A DNA stretch of 50,695 nucleotides from Magnetospirillum sulfuroxidans (lineage in GTDB: Bacteria; Pseudomonadota; Alphaproteobacteria; Rhodospirillales; Magnetospirillaceae), in contig NZ_JAGTUF010000017.1 in NCBI RefSeq assembly GCF_018224925.1, forward strand, positions 24,186 through 74,880. The letters are read 5' to 3'. Each line of letters starts with the position of its first letter. Positions within the stretch are counted from its first letter, which is position 1. Of this stretch, positions 18,956-27,418 are shown in pieces. The notes under the pieces are model-generated. The model was given only the letters and a program-made list of their open reading frames with translations. It was not told where the DNA came from and did not search any database. Position numbers and translations under genes: made by a program.

Positions 18956-20695
18956 ATGCGCAAAATCCGGCGTATGGTTTTCCATCTTTTTCAACCGCAA
19001 GCGTCGGCATCCACCATGAAGATCAAACTCGGAATTTCCGCGAAATTGATGACGACCATCCTGTTGATAGCGGTCGGCTTCATCACCCTGATCTCTCTCG
19101 CCAGTATTGAGCTGCGCAGTTCAATGATGGCCGACCGACAAGCCAAGCTGAAAAATCTGGTCGAATCCACCATCACAACCATCCAGTCGCTCCACGCGCT
19201 CAGCCAAAAGGGCGAGATGGACGAAGCGACGGCACAAAAGCTGGCGGCAAACGCAATCCGCAGCGCCCGCTACAACAGCACTGATTATTTCATCGTCTAT
19301 AACGACTCGACCTCCGTCATCGTTCATGGCGCCGACCCCAAGCGGGAAGGAATGAATTCTTCAGAAACCAAGGATGCCAACGGCGTCTATATTGGTCGCG
19401 GCATCATGGAGGCCGGAAGGCAAGGCGGGGGCTTCGTCGACTACGTCTATCCCCGTCCGGGGGAAAAGCAGCCGTCGCCGAAGCTGACCTATGCCCAGAC
19501 CTTCGCCCCCTGGAAATGGACAGTGGCGACCGGCATCTATGTCGATGACGTCGATACGGAATTCAACCGGGTCCTGATCCGTTTACTCATCGTCACCGCC
19601 TTGGTGATGGCGGCGGCCATCGGTCTGGTCTTGCTGATTTCACGCAATATCAGCGGCGGCATCACCCGATTGGTGCAGGTTACCGGCAAGCTGGCCCAGG
19701 GGCAGTTCGCCATCGACGTCCCCGGACAGGATCGCAGTGACGAAATCGGCACGTTGGCGCAGACGATCACCGTCCTGCGCGACGGCGCCGCTCAGGCGGA
19801 ACGCCTGCGCGGTGAACAAGACGCGATGAAGATCAAAGCCGAGCAAGACCGCAAGGCCAGCCTGAACAAGCTGGCGGAAGAGTTCGATCACAGCGTCATG
19901 GCGGTCGCCACCGGCATCAATTCCGCCGTCGGCGAACTTGAAGGCTCGGCTCAGGTGGTGTCCTCTGCCGTCAATACCGCCTCGGAACAATCAAGTTCCG
20001 TTGCGGCGGCGGCGGAACAAGCCTCGGCCAACGTCGCCACGGTGGCGACGGCAGCAGAGGAATTGTCGGCCTCGATCAGCGAGATCAGCCGTCAGGTCCA
20101 AGCCTCTTCGTCCATCTCGCGTGAGGCGGTGGACGAGGCCAAGCGCGCCAATGAACTGGTTGAGGGCTTGGCTCAGGCCGGCGACCGAATTGGCGAAGTG
20201 GTCAAGTTGATCAATGACATCGCCAGCCAGACCAATCTGCTGGCGTTGAACGCCACCATCGAGGCGGCCCGCGCCGGCGAAGCCGGCAAGGGCTTCGCCG
20301 TGGTCGCCAACGAGGTCAAATCGCTGGCCAATCAGACCGGCAAGGCGACCGAGGATATCTCGGCCCAAGTGATTTCCGTGCAATCGGCGACCCAACAGGC
20401 CGTCACCGCCATCCGCGCCATTGTCGGCACCATCAGCCGCATCAGCGAGATCGCCGGCTCCATCGCCTCGGCCGTCGAGCAACAAGGCGCCGCCACCCAG
20501 GAAATCGCCCGCAACGTCCAGCAGGCGGCGACCGGGACCAGCGAGGTCACCCGCCACATGGCCGATTTGAGCGGCGCCACCGGACAAGCCGGCACGGCGG
20601 CCGGCGGCATGCTGACCTCGACCCGCTATCTGGCCAGCGAGGCGCAGGGATTACGCAACCGGGTTGAATCTTTCCTGTCCAGCATTCGGAGCTAA
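18956..20695 (+). CDS. Methyl-accepting chemotaxis protein with single-Cache sensor
   Basis: A 579-residue membrane chemoreceptor. It has TM1 at about 32-50, a periplasmic sCache_2-type domain ([21 protein letters not shown], then [13 protein letters not shown] and [13 protein letters not shown]), TM2 at about 203-226, HAMP, and a cytoplasmic signalling domain. The conserved tip reads [20 protein letters not shown], which contacts CheA and CheW. The sCache motif is typical of receptors for small organic acids, but the ligand is unknown. There is no C-terminal CheB/CheR-binding pentapeptide. ATG 18956 is preferred; GTG 18953 and ATG 19016 are alternatives. No che genes are adjacent, so it works with a pathway encoded elsewhere. 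Confidence 0.95.
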   Translation: MRKIRRMVFHLFQPQASASTMKIKLGISAKLMTTILLIAVGFITLISLASIELRSSMMADRQAKLKNLVESTITTIQSLHALSQKGEMDEATAQKLAANAIRSARYNSTDYFIVYNDSTSVIVHGADPKREGMNSSETKDANGVYIGRGIMEAGRQGGGFVDYVYPRPGEKQPSPKLTYAQTFAPWKWTVATGIYVDDVDTEFNRVLIRLLIVTALVMAAAIGLVLLISRNISGGITRLVQVTGKLAQGQFAIDVPGQDRSDEIGTLAQTITVLRDGAAQAERLRGEQDAMKIKAEQDRKASLNKLAEEFDHSVMAVATGINSAVGELEGSAQVVSSAVNTASEQSSSVAAAAEQASANVATVATAAEELSASISEISRQVQASSSISREAVDEAKRANELVEGLAQAGDRIGEVVKLINDIASQTNLLALNATIEAARAGEAGKGFAVVANEVKSLANQTGKATEDISAQVISVQSATQQAVTAIRAIVGTISRISEIAGSIASAVEQQGAATQEIARNVQQAATGTSEVTRHMADLSGATGQAGTAAGGMLTSTRYLASEAQGLRNRVESFLSSIRS

Positions 20696-20701
20696 ACTGA
20701 A

Positions 20702-20737
20702 ACAAGGCGGGGCCGCGCGGCCCCGCCTTGTTTCTTC
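20702..20737 (+). terminator. Intrinsic terminator of the chemoreceptor
   Basis: ACAAGGCGGGGCC at 20702-20714 pairs perfectly with GGCCCCGCCTTGT at 20719-20731 around GCGC, followed by a T-rich run. It starts seven bases after the stop codon. Confidence 0.88.
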
Positions 20738-20825
20738 CCCGAAAATCCGCCTGGACCATATCCCGCTCTGATCAGAACCGATCATCGCCCCCTTCAGGCG
20801 GCATAAGTCGTGCGGCCTCCGAGGC

Positions 20826-21311
20826 CTAGCCAAGCATGGCGCGCAGCATCCAGGCGGTCTTTTCGTGCACCTGCATGCGCTGGGTCAAAAGATCGGCGCT
20901 GGGCTCGTCATGGGCTTCATCGACGATGGGGAAGATGGAGCGAGCGGTGCGCACCACCGCTTCCTGGTCCTTGACCAAAAGCCGGATCATCTCTTCGGCG
21001 TTCGGCACGCCCTCTTCTTCCTTTAGGCTGGTCAGCTTGGCGAAGGCGGAATAGGTGCCGGGCGCCGGCAGCCCCAGGGCGCGAATGCGCTCGGCGATCA
21101 GATCGACGGCCAAGGCCAGTTCGGTGTACTGCGTCTCGAACATCAGATGCAGCGTGTTGAACATCGGACCAGTGACGTTCCAATGAAAATTGTGGGTCTT
21201 GAGGTACAAGGTATAGGTATCAGCCAACAGCCGCGACAACCCCTCGCCAATCTTCTGGCGGGTCTTTTCCTCGATGCCGATATCGATGTGCTCGGCTTTA
21301 TTCTTGGCCAT
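20826..21311 (-). CDS. dps: Dps-family DNA-protecting ferritin
   Basis: A 161-residue subunit of the 12-mer that oxidises and stores iron and protects DNA from peroxide. The intersubunit ferroxidase residues are all present with correct spacing: His43, His55, Glu59, Asp70, Glu74. A Lys/Glu-containing N-terminal extension ([19 protein letters not shown]) might bind DNA weakly. It is transcribed divergently from oxyR, the usual regulator of dps under peroxide stress, with which it shares a 219-bp intergenic region. Confidence 0.96.
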   Translation of the reverse strand: MAKNKAEHIDIGIEEKTRQKIGEGLSRLLADTYTLYLKTHNFHWNVTGPMFNTLHLMFETQYTELALAVDLIAERIRALGLPAPGTYSAFAKLTSLKEEEGVPNAEEMIRLLVKDQEAVVRTARSIFPIVDEAHDEPSADLLTQRMQVHEKTAWMLRAMLG

Positions 21312-21530
21312 GACAATATCCTTTCATGGGTTTGATTGAAGGAGCCTACGCCCAAAGCTTATCCGGGTCCACGGCCACACTTTAAAATAATTCCAGACTT
21401 TCCCTGCCCTTCCACCGAAGATCGCGGGAAGAGACACGCCGTCGTCTGGCGACACGAAGGACCTTAGCCCCCTTCCATTCATCGATCTAACGAGTTATTT
21501 TGTTAATTGAAATCGATGGAGTCGATAGGA
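21312..21530. promoter_or_regulatory. Divergent dps-oxyR promoter region
   Basis: This 219-bp interval separates two divergent genes, one encoding OxyR and one a likely OxyR target. The stretch 21484-21530 is AT-rich (TAACGAGTTATTTTGTTAATTG) with repeated ATCGAT and GATAG elements, as expected of a LysR-type binding region. OxyR sites are too degenerate to place by eye, so no operator is assigned. Confidence 0.5.
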
Positions 21531-22427
21531 ATGCGCCCTCTCCCGACGCTGCGCCAGTTGCGCTATTTGACCGCCTTGGCCGAACATCTGCATTTCGGCC
21601 GCGCCGCCGAGGCATGTCTGGCCACCCAATCGACCCTGTCGGCGGGCTTGCAGGAACTTGAAACCATCCTGGGCGTCACCTTGGTGGAGCGGACCAAGCG
21701 CAAGGTCATGCTGACCCCGTTGGGGGAAGACGTGGTGGTGCGGGCCCGCGTCGTCTTGCGCGGGGCCGAGGATATCGCCGATCTGGCCGCCGCCTCGACC
21801 GAGGCGCTGTCCGGGCCGTTGCGCCTGGGAGTCATTCCCACCATCGCCCCCTATCTGCTGCCGCAAGTCCTGCCGCATCTGCGCCAAGTCCATCCCAATT
21901 TACGGCTATACCTGCGCGAGGATCTGACCGCCCGCCTGCTGGAACGGCTGGCCACCGGCGATTTGGACGCCGCCTTGATCGCCCTGCCCTGGGTCTCGGG
22001 CGAAATCGAAACCGTGCATATCGCCGACGATGCCTTTGTCCTGGCATGTCCGCCCGGCCATGCGCTGGCGGCCCGGCCCAATCTGCGCGCCGCCGATCTG
22101 ATCGGCCAAGACCTGTTGTTGCTGGAAGAAGGACATTGCCTGCGCGACCATGCCCTTTCAGCCTGCCACCTGCCCGGACCGGCCAAGGGCGAAGGGGTTC
22201 TGGGCACCAGCCTTGCCACCTTGGTGCAGATGGTCGCCAACGGCCTGGGCATCACCTTGTTGCCGGAGATGGCGGTGAAAAGCGGGGTCCTGGCCGGAAC
22301 CGAGGTGGTCACCCGCCCGCTCATGGATGCCGGTTCTCGCGGCATTGGCCTGGCATGGCGCCCCTCCAGCCCGCGCAAGGCGGAATTCCGCCTGCTGGCC
22401 GAGGCGCTGAAAGCCGGGCTTCAGTAA
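21531..22427 (+). CDS. oxyR: Hydrogen-peroxide-inducible transcriptional activator OxyR
   Basis: A 298-residue LysR-type regulator. The N-terminal winged helix-turn-helix spans about residues 5-64 (LTALAEHLHFGRAAEACLAT). The redox pair is Cys203 and Cys212 in EEGHCLRDHALSAC, with the same nine-residue spacing as Cys199-Cys208 of E. coli OxyR, so it is a true OxyR. The ATG at 21531 with GGAG at 21518-21521 is preferred over a TTG at 21507. Its 3' end overlaps that of the convergent SDR gene by seven bases. Confidence 0.94.
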   Translation: MRPLPTLRQLRYLTALAEHLHFGRAAEACLATQSTLSAGLQELETILGVTLVERTKRKVMLTPLGEDVVVRARVVLRGAEDIADLAAASTEALSGPLRLGVIPTIAPYLLPQVLPHLRQVHPNLRLYLREDLTARLLERLATGDLDAALIALPWVSGEIETVHIADDAFVLACPPGHALAARPNLRAADLIGQDLLLLEEGHCLRDHALSACHLPGPAKGEGVLGTSLATLVQMVANGLGITLLPEMAVKSGVLAGTEVVTRPLMDAGSRGIGLAWRPSSPRKAEFRLLAEALKAGLQ

Positions 22428-23164
22428 AGGTGCTGACCACCGGTGACGAAAACCTCCGAACCGGTGACATAGCCGAAATCGTCACCGCACAGACGGAAAA
22501 CCGTCCCGGCCACGTCTTCGGGGCTGCCCATGCGATCCAATGGGATGCGCGGCACCAGCGCCTCGTATTCGGCCGAAATCATCGCCGTGCTGATCTCGCC
22601 CGGCGCCACCGCGTTGACCCGAACGCCAAGTTGCGCCAGTTCCACCGCCATTTCCCGCGTCAGTCCCGACAGTGCCGCCTTTGAGGTCGAATAGGCCGAC
22701 CCGGCAAAAGGATGGACGTAATGGCCGGCGATCGAGGTGATGTTGACCACGGCGCCCTTGCCCCGGTGCAAGGCGCTGGCGAAGCCGCGGGCCAGACGCA
22801 AAGGGGCGAAGAAATTCAGCTCGAACACTTCTTTCCAGCCGTCGATGGAGCCATTGAGAACCCCCAGACGTTCCTTGTACGGCGTCTTGGGGCTGATGCC
22901 GGCATTGTTGACCAAGGCATGCAGCGGCGCCCCGGCCAGCAATTTGTTGGCCTCGACGACAAAGGCCTGGGTGCTGGCCGGGTCGGCCAGATCGGTGGGA
23001 ATATGGTGAACCCAATTGGGGTCGCGCCGGCATTCCGGCGGGGCCTCGGCCCGGGCGCAGGTAATGATGCGCCAGCCCTCGGCCAGGAACCGCCGGGCGA
23101 TGGCATGGCCAATCCCCCGACTGGCCCCGGTGATGACGACGGTGCGCGGGGCGTCCGCCGTCAT
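22421..23164 (-). CDS. Short-chain dehydrogenase/reductase (FabG-like)
   Basis: A 247-residue NAD(P)-dependent oxidoreductase. The cofactor loop TGASRGIG is at 12-19, NNAG at 86-89, and the catalytic Ser144, Tyr158 and Lys162 are present (YSTSK). The substrate cannot be deduced; the family includes 3-oxoacyl-ACP reductases and sugar or alcohol dehydrogenases. Its ATG overlaps the stop of sppA by four bases, so the two are translationally coupled. Confidence 0.9.
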   Translation of the reverse strand: MTADAPRTVVITGASRGIGHAIARRFLAEGWRIITCARAEAPPECRRDPNWVHHIPTDLADPASTQAFVVEANKLLAGAPLHALVNNAGISPKTPYKERLGVLNGSIDGWKEVFELNFFAPLRLARGFASALHRGKGAVVNITSIAGHYVHPFAGSAYSTSKAALSGLTREMAVELAQLGVRVNAVAPGEISTAMISAEYEALVPRIPLDRMGSPEDVAGTVFRLCGDDFGYVTGSEVFVTGGQHLY

Positions 23165-24921
23165 GGCCCGACCGGCGGCATGCGCAAGGCCCCGGCTTGC
23201 GGGGAGACGGCCTCCAGCTGTGCCGCCAGCGGCGCCATCACCTTGGCCACCCGCAACAGGGCGCGCATTCCCTCATCCTCGGCCAGCGAGCCGCCGCTCA
23301 ACGCTTGCGCCAGCTTTTGCCACGGCGCCTTGGCCTTGGGATAGGCGACCAGATCCAAGCTGGCATCGGGGGTCAGCTTCAGCAATTCGCGCACTTGGCC
23401 CTGGGCCACATCCCAGCCGCCAAGAACATCCACCAATCCCCGCGCCTGGGCATCCGAGCCGGCCCAGACCCGCCCCTTGGCCAGTTCTTCCAGCCGTTCG
23501 GGGGCGAGGTTGCGGCCCTTGGCCGCCTTGGCGGTGAAATCGCCATAAATAGCGTCGAGCATGCGGTTCAGACGCTCCCAGGCTTCGGGGCTGAACGGGG
23601 TGTTGGCGCTGAACATGTCGGCGTTGTCGCCGCGCTTGACGCCATCCCAGCTGATCCCCAGCTTGGCCCAGAAATCACGCAGCACCATCTTGCCCGAGAA
23701 CACGCCGATGGAGCCGGTGATGGTGCCGGGCTGCGCCACCACCCGATCGGCCCCCATGGCGACGAAATAACCGCCCGAGGCCGCCACCCCGGCCATGGAG
23801 GCGACCACCGGCTTGCCGGCGGCACGCGCCCGCCCAACCTCGTGCCAGACGGTATCGGACGCGACGTAAGAGCCGCCGGGGCTGTCGATGCGGAACAAGA
23901 TGGCCTTGACCGCCGGATCGTCGATGGCGGCGCGGAAGGCGCCGGCAATGGTGGCGGCGCCAAAGCCATCATCACCGCCAAAGGGGCTGTCGGCTTCCCC
24001 CCGGGTGATGGCGCCCGAGCCGGTGATCACGGCGATGCGCGGACCGCTGCCGCTGGGCAGATGGCCGGCATAGGCGGCCACGTCCACTTCCTCGCCCTTT
24101 TTGCTGGTGCCGCCTGCCGCCGCCCAAGCCTGATCGCGATAGCCCAGATGATCGACCAGACCGGACGACAAGGCTTCCACCGCCAGGAACGGCCCCTTGC
24201 CGAACAGGGCGCGGACCTTGTCCTCGCCCAAGCGCCGGCCCTGGGCGATGGCGGCGACGCTTTGCTCGGTCCAGGCGTCCAGCAGCGCCGTCACCGATTG
24301 ACGATGCGGCTCGCTGTAATGGGTCTCGGTAAAGGTCTCGATGGCGGATTTGTATTCCTTGCGCCCGGCCATTTGCGGCTCGATGCCCAACAAATCCAGA
24401 CTGCCCTTGATGAACGGCGTCTCGGCGGCGAAGCCGGTCAGGCCAACATCGCCCGATGGCTGCAACCATACTTGGGAAAAGGCCGAGGCCAGCACGTAAT
24501 CGACGGTCCCGTTGCCCGATTCGCCGATGGTTTCGGCAAAAGCCACCGCCGGCTTGCCGGAGGCGCGGAACCGGGTGATCGCGGCGCTGATTTCCTGTGT
24601 CGATGCCAGACTGAGATGACCACTGCCCAGGGTGGCGAACAATCCCTTGACCTTGCCGTCGGTCGCGGCGTGGTCGATGGCCGCCACCACTTGGCGCAGG
24701 ACGTAAGGATGTTCACCCGACAGGGCGGCCAGCGGATCGCTGACCGGGGTTTCGCGGAATTTCGTTTCCAGATCCAGGGACAGAACCATGGATTTGGGCA
24801 GGCTTGGTTCCAAGTGATCTTGGAAGGCGACCATCGCCCAGATCCCACCGCCGACGATCACGATGACGATCAGGCCGATACTGGCCAGGGTGGCGACGAG
24901 AATTCGGCCCAGACGACGCAT
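23161..24921 (-). CDS. sppA: Signal peptide peptidase SppA, 67-kDa type
   Basis: A 586-residue membrane-anchored serine protease that degrades signal peptides after their release. The anchor helix is at about 10-33. The long form contains two homologous halves; the general base is Lys191 (in GRKEYKSAIETF, the E. coli Lys209 motif) in the N-terminal half, and the nucleophile Ser382 (in ASGGYFVAMGADRV) is in the C-terminal half. Both are needed, so the enzyme should be active. It is coupled to the downstream SDR gene by an ATGA overlap. Confidence 0.96.
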   Translation of the reverse strand: MRRLGRILVATLASIGLIVIVIVGGGIWAMVAFQDHLEPSLPKSMVLSLDLETKFRETPVSDPLAALSGEHPYVLRQVVAAIDHAATDGKVKGLFATLGSGHLSLASTQEISAAITRFRASGKPAVAFAETIGESGNGTVDYVLASAFSQVWLQPSGDVGLTGFAAETPFIKGSLDLLGIEPQMAGRKEYKSAIETFTETHYSEPHRQSVTALLDAWTEQSVAAIAQGRRLGEDKVRALFGKGPFLAVEALSSGLVDHLGYRDQAWAAAGGTSKKGEEVDVAAYAGHLPSGSGPRIAVITGSGAITRGEADSPFGGDDGFGAATIAGAFRAAIDDPAVKAILFRIDSPGGSYVASDTVWHEVGRARAAGKPVVASMAGVAASGGYFVAMGADRVVAQPGTITGSIGVFSGKMVLRDFWAKLGISWDGVKRGDNADMFSANTPFSPEAWERLNRMLDAIYGDFTAKAAKGRNLAPERLEELAKGRVWAGSDAQARGLVDVLGGWDVAQGQVRELLKLTPDASLDLVAYPKAKAPWQKLAQALSGGSLAEDEGMRALLRVAKVMAPLAAQLEAVSPQAGALRMPPVGP

Positions 24922-24979
24922 GCGAAACCACCTTGCCAGAAAAAAGGGCGTTACAGATGTAAGCGCGCCCTTGGTTCAG

Positions 24980-25010
24980 GTCAAGGCGGAGCCGTCGTTC
25001 CGCCCTTGAC
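24980..25010. repeat. Hairpin between rhodanese and sppA
   Basis: GTCAAGGCGGA (24980-24990) pairs with TCCGCCCTTGAC (24999-25010) with one bulged base. No T-tract follows on either strand. It lies downstream of the rhodanese gene and upstream of sppA, so it might slow read-through. Confidence 0.4.
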
Positions 25011-25054
25011 GGTGGCGTGACCGCCGCCGGCAACCGGCCCCGTTCACGTCTTCG

Positions 25055-25161
25055 TCTAGACCAGTTTCAGCTAAAGCGGAAACTGGTCTAGATTTCAAAA
25101 GTGGCCCGTGACGGGCCGCTCCGGCGCCGCTCCGGCTTATCGCATGTCCACGCTTCGCGTG
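25055..25161. repeat. Compound intergenic palindromic element (REP/BIME-like)
   Basis: Several inverted repeats are packed into about 107 bp: a perfect 14-bp stem TCTAGACCAGTTTC/GAAACTGGTCTAGA (25055-25068 and 25079-25092), GGCCCGT/ACGGGCC (25103-25117), the self-complementary CCGGCGCCG region near 25121-25135, and CACGC/GCGTG (25149-25161). It stops nine bases before the rhodanese stop codon. This density is that of a mobile intergenic palindrome family, but only one copy occurs in this window. Confidence 0.6.
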
Positions 25162-25169
25162 AAAATGCT

Positions 25170-25505
25170 CTAATCCTGGGTAATGGTCGGCAAACCGGCG
25201 TCTTTCCAGGCGTTCAGTCCACCCTTCATATGGCTTACCCAGCCGTGGCCGGCCGAGATCAGCTTGTTGCCGATGGCGGCCGAGCGCACGCCGCCCAAGC
25301 ACGAGATAATCACCTTCTTGCCGGTGACGCTCGGCCACTTGTCCACCTCGAAATCGCTCATCGGATACAGCAGCGAGCCGGCGATGTGTTCTTCGGCGTA
25401 TTCGTCATCCTCGCGCACATCGACCAGCACGGCTTCGCCAGCGGTCAACAGGGTCTGGACGGTCGCCGGGTCCAATTCGATCAGGGCGGAATTAACAATG
25501 CTCAT
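25170..25505 (-). CDS. Rhodanese-like sulfurtransferase domain protein
   Basis: A single-domain, 111-residue rhodanese. The conserved start VLVDVRE(D)xEY(A)xxHI is at 27-41. The active-site loop is CLGGVRS with Cys69, which carries the persulfide; the six-residue loop has the CxxGxR shape of sulfur-specific rhodaneses such as GlpE/PspE. No partner gene indicates its pathway. Candidate roles are sulfur relay or cyanide/thiosulfate chemistry. It is transcribed as a single gene into the palindromic element. Confidence 0.92.
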   Translation of the reverse strand: MSIVNSALIELDPATVQTLLTAGEAVLVDVREDDEYAEEHIAGSLLYPMSDFEVDKWPSVTGKKVIISCLGGVRSAAIGNKLISAGHGWVSHMKGGLNAWKDAGLPTITQD

Positions 25506-25641
25506 GGCGGGCTCGCAAGTTTTACGGTGTTGTCATTCTATATCGCATTGCGGCAGCCAATTTCAACACAAGAATTTTGCTAATGACGTTATTTGCTTTA
25601 TAAACAACACTATTATTTTGTTAATTTTGCCGCTCAAAAAA

Positions 25642-26004
25642 TCACCCCAGCAATCCCGAGGCAACCTCGCGGTTGATGGCGATCAAGGGACGCACGTCGG
25701 CGGCGCCGCCGCTGATCAGCGCCTTGACCGTCTGGCGGTCGACAAACAGCGACAGACTGAGCAGATTGGCGCGCAAACTGATCGGCAGCGGATGGCTGTC
25801 GGGGGCAAGCAGGCGCTGCACCTGCGTCCACAGGCGCAGATTGCGTTTCAGCGCCGCTTCCAAGGCCGGCCGACCTTGCCCGCAACAGGTTTCAAGAAGA
25901 TTGGCGGCTTGGGAAAAGGCCAAGGAATCCGCTTGCCGCAGCGACAAGGCCGAACCCTGGGCGCGCCCATAGGCGCCATAGGGCGTATCCGGCGGCCGGA
26001 TCAT
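25642..26004 (-). CDS. flaF: Flagellar biosynthesis regulator FlaF
   Basis: A 120-residue protein with the FlaF pattern: N-terminal AYGRAQ, a central helix with NLRLWTQVQRLLAPD, then LPISLRANLLSLSLFVDRQT. In alphaproteobacteria FlaF acts with FlbT to control flagellin synthesis and secretion. It starts one base after the flagellin stop codon, so it is co-translated with it. The partner flbT, often adjacent, is not in this window. Confidence 0.87.
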   Translation of the reverse strand: MIRPPDTPYGAYGRAQGSALSLRQADSLAFSQAANLLETCCGQGRPALEAALKRNLRLWTQVQRLLAPDSHPLPISLRANLLSLSLFVDRQTVKALISGGAADVRPLIAINREVASGLLG

Positions 26005-26005
26005 G

Positions 26006-26821
26006 TCAGAACAAGGTCAGCAGCGACGATTGCGCCTGTTGCGACACGGTCTGACCGACCCGCGCCAATTTCTGCCGGGTCTGGGTCGCCACCAAAAGGG
26101 CGGCTTCCTCGTTCAGGTTGGCCTCGGTCAGCTTGCCCGCCCCCTCGGCCGCGATGTTGGCCTGATTTTGCACCGCCTCGGCACGAATGGACAAGGCGCT
26201 GATCGTGCTGCCCAGACTGGCTTGGGTGGCGTTGACGCTGCTGCGCGCCGTATCCAATTGGGACAAGGTGGCCGCGGAAAAAGTGCTGCCATCGGCAGCC
26301 ACCGCCGCCACCCCCAATCCAGTGGCGCTGACGTCTTGGGCTGCCACCGTCACATTGTCGCCGGTATTATTGCTGAACGCCACCGTCAAGGCCGAAGAGG
26401 ACGCGGACAGCAAGTTAACGCCGTTATAGCCGGAATCGGCGGCCAAGGAATCGATTTGCCCCCGCACCTGATTGTACTGCGTCGCCAACGAAGCCCGTTC
26501 ACTGGCGTTATCACTGCCGATGGCGGCGCTGGCGATGCCCTTCAACTGGTCGAGCAGGCTGTTGACGCCCTCGGCCCCGGCCTGGGCGGCATTGATGGTG
26601 GAAACCCCCTGCCCCACCGAATCCTTGACCGCCGCCAGATCGCCAGAGCGGTCGGTCAGGGCCCGCGCGGCGACAAAGGCCACCGCGTCATCGGTGACGC
26701 GACTGACTTTTTTGCCCGTCGACAGGTTTTGCGTCCGCTGTGTCGCCGCGCTGGCCAGACTTTGCTGCGTCGCCAAACTGGCACGCGCGCCCGCGGTCAG
26801 ATTGATGGAATCAACCGGCAT
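26006..26821 (-). CDS. Flagellin
   Basis: A 271-residue flagellin, the filament subunit. The N-terminal D0/D1 region (SINLTAGARASLATQQSL, then LSTGKKVSRVTDDAVAFVAA) and the C-terminal coiled coil (NLNEEAALLVATQTRQKLAR and the final SSLLTLF) are conserved. The variable centre (about 140-190) is short, giving a compact filament. There is no signal peptide, as expected for type III export. It heads a two-gene unit with flaF and is divergent from the secreted protein at 26933. No clear sigma-54 or sigma-28 site could be assigned upstream. Confidence 0.94.
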   Translation of the reverse strand: MPVDSINLTAGARASLATQQSLASAATQRTQNLSTGKKVSRVTDDAVAFVAARALTDRSGDLAAVKDSVGQGVSTINAAQAGAEGVNSLLDQLKGIASAAIGSDNASERASLATQYNQVRGQIDSLAADSGYNGVNLLSASSSALTVAFSNNTGDNVTVAAQDVSATGLGVAAVAADGSTFSAATLSQLDTARSSVNATQASLGSTISALSIRAEAVQNQANIAAEGAGKLTEANLNEEAALLVATQTRQKLARVGQTVSQQAQSSLLTLF

Positions 26822-26932
26822 CTTTCTGATCCCGTATAAAACGCCCGACAGCGATCATATCACATATGCGCGCACCGAAACAATTTGCCACGTTGACGTT
26901 GCAGTGCGGCGTTCCTATCTTGCCCATTGATC

Positions 26933-27406
26933 ATGCGCCACGCACACGCCCTCTTCGCCCTGTCATTGCTGCTGTCCCCGCCTGCCCAGGCGCAGGAGGA
27001 TCTGCCGCGTCCGGTAGCCCAAATCGCCCTGTTGCCAATCGGCGATGATGGCCGCGATGACGTCATCGCCCTGGTCAGCGCCCATTGGTCGCCGTATTTT
27101 CAAACCGCGCATCCGCAGGCCTTTGGCCGCGAGGCCATCCGTGCCGGTCGTTTCGACCTTGATGGCGATGGTCAGCCGGAATTGCTGCTGATGCTCAACA
27201 AGACGGGGTGGGAAGCCCAGTATGGGTTTCCCCTGGTGATCGCCAATTGGACCGACAAGGGCTGGAACGCGGTCGGGTGGTCCTGGGGCGATGAAGACAC
27301 CGTCTTCGCCACCGACGAAATCGTCGATGGCTGGCGCAGCGTCGATACCGGCACCCAGTTGCTGCGTTGGGATCGCGGCCTGTACAGCCGGGTGGAAAGA
27401 AAGTAG
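26933..27406 (+). CDS. Secreted protein with an EF-hand-like calcium loop
   Basis: A 157-residue protein with an N-terminal signal peptide (HALFALSLLLSPPAQAQ, cleavage probably after AQA-Q). The ATG at 26933 is preferred over a TTG at 26927; there is no good ribosome site. The mature protein has DLDGDGQPELLLML at about residues 81-94, an EF-hand/FG-GAP-type D-x-D-x-D-G loop that could bind Ca2+. It also has several Trp-rich strands (WTDKGWNAVGWSWGD). I do not recognise a family. It ends 12 bases before the convergent kinase gene. Confidence 0.72.
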   Translation: MRHAHALFALSLLLSPPAQAQEDLPRPVAQIALLPIGDDGRDDVIALVSAHWSPYFQTAHPQAFGREAIRAGRFDLDGDGQPELLLMLNKTGWEAQYGFPLVIANWTDKGWNAVGWSWGDEDTVFATDEIVDGWRSVDTGTQLLRWDRGLYSRVERK

Positions 27407-27418
27407 CCGGCAAACGGC

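Noticed and set aside
23197-25020. 607-codon plus-strand ORF opposite sppA
   Set aside because: Antisense shadow of sppA, with the same composition as other shadows (His/Gly/Gln-rich) and no start signal.
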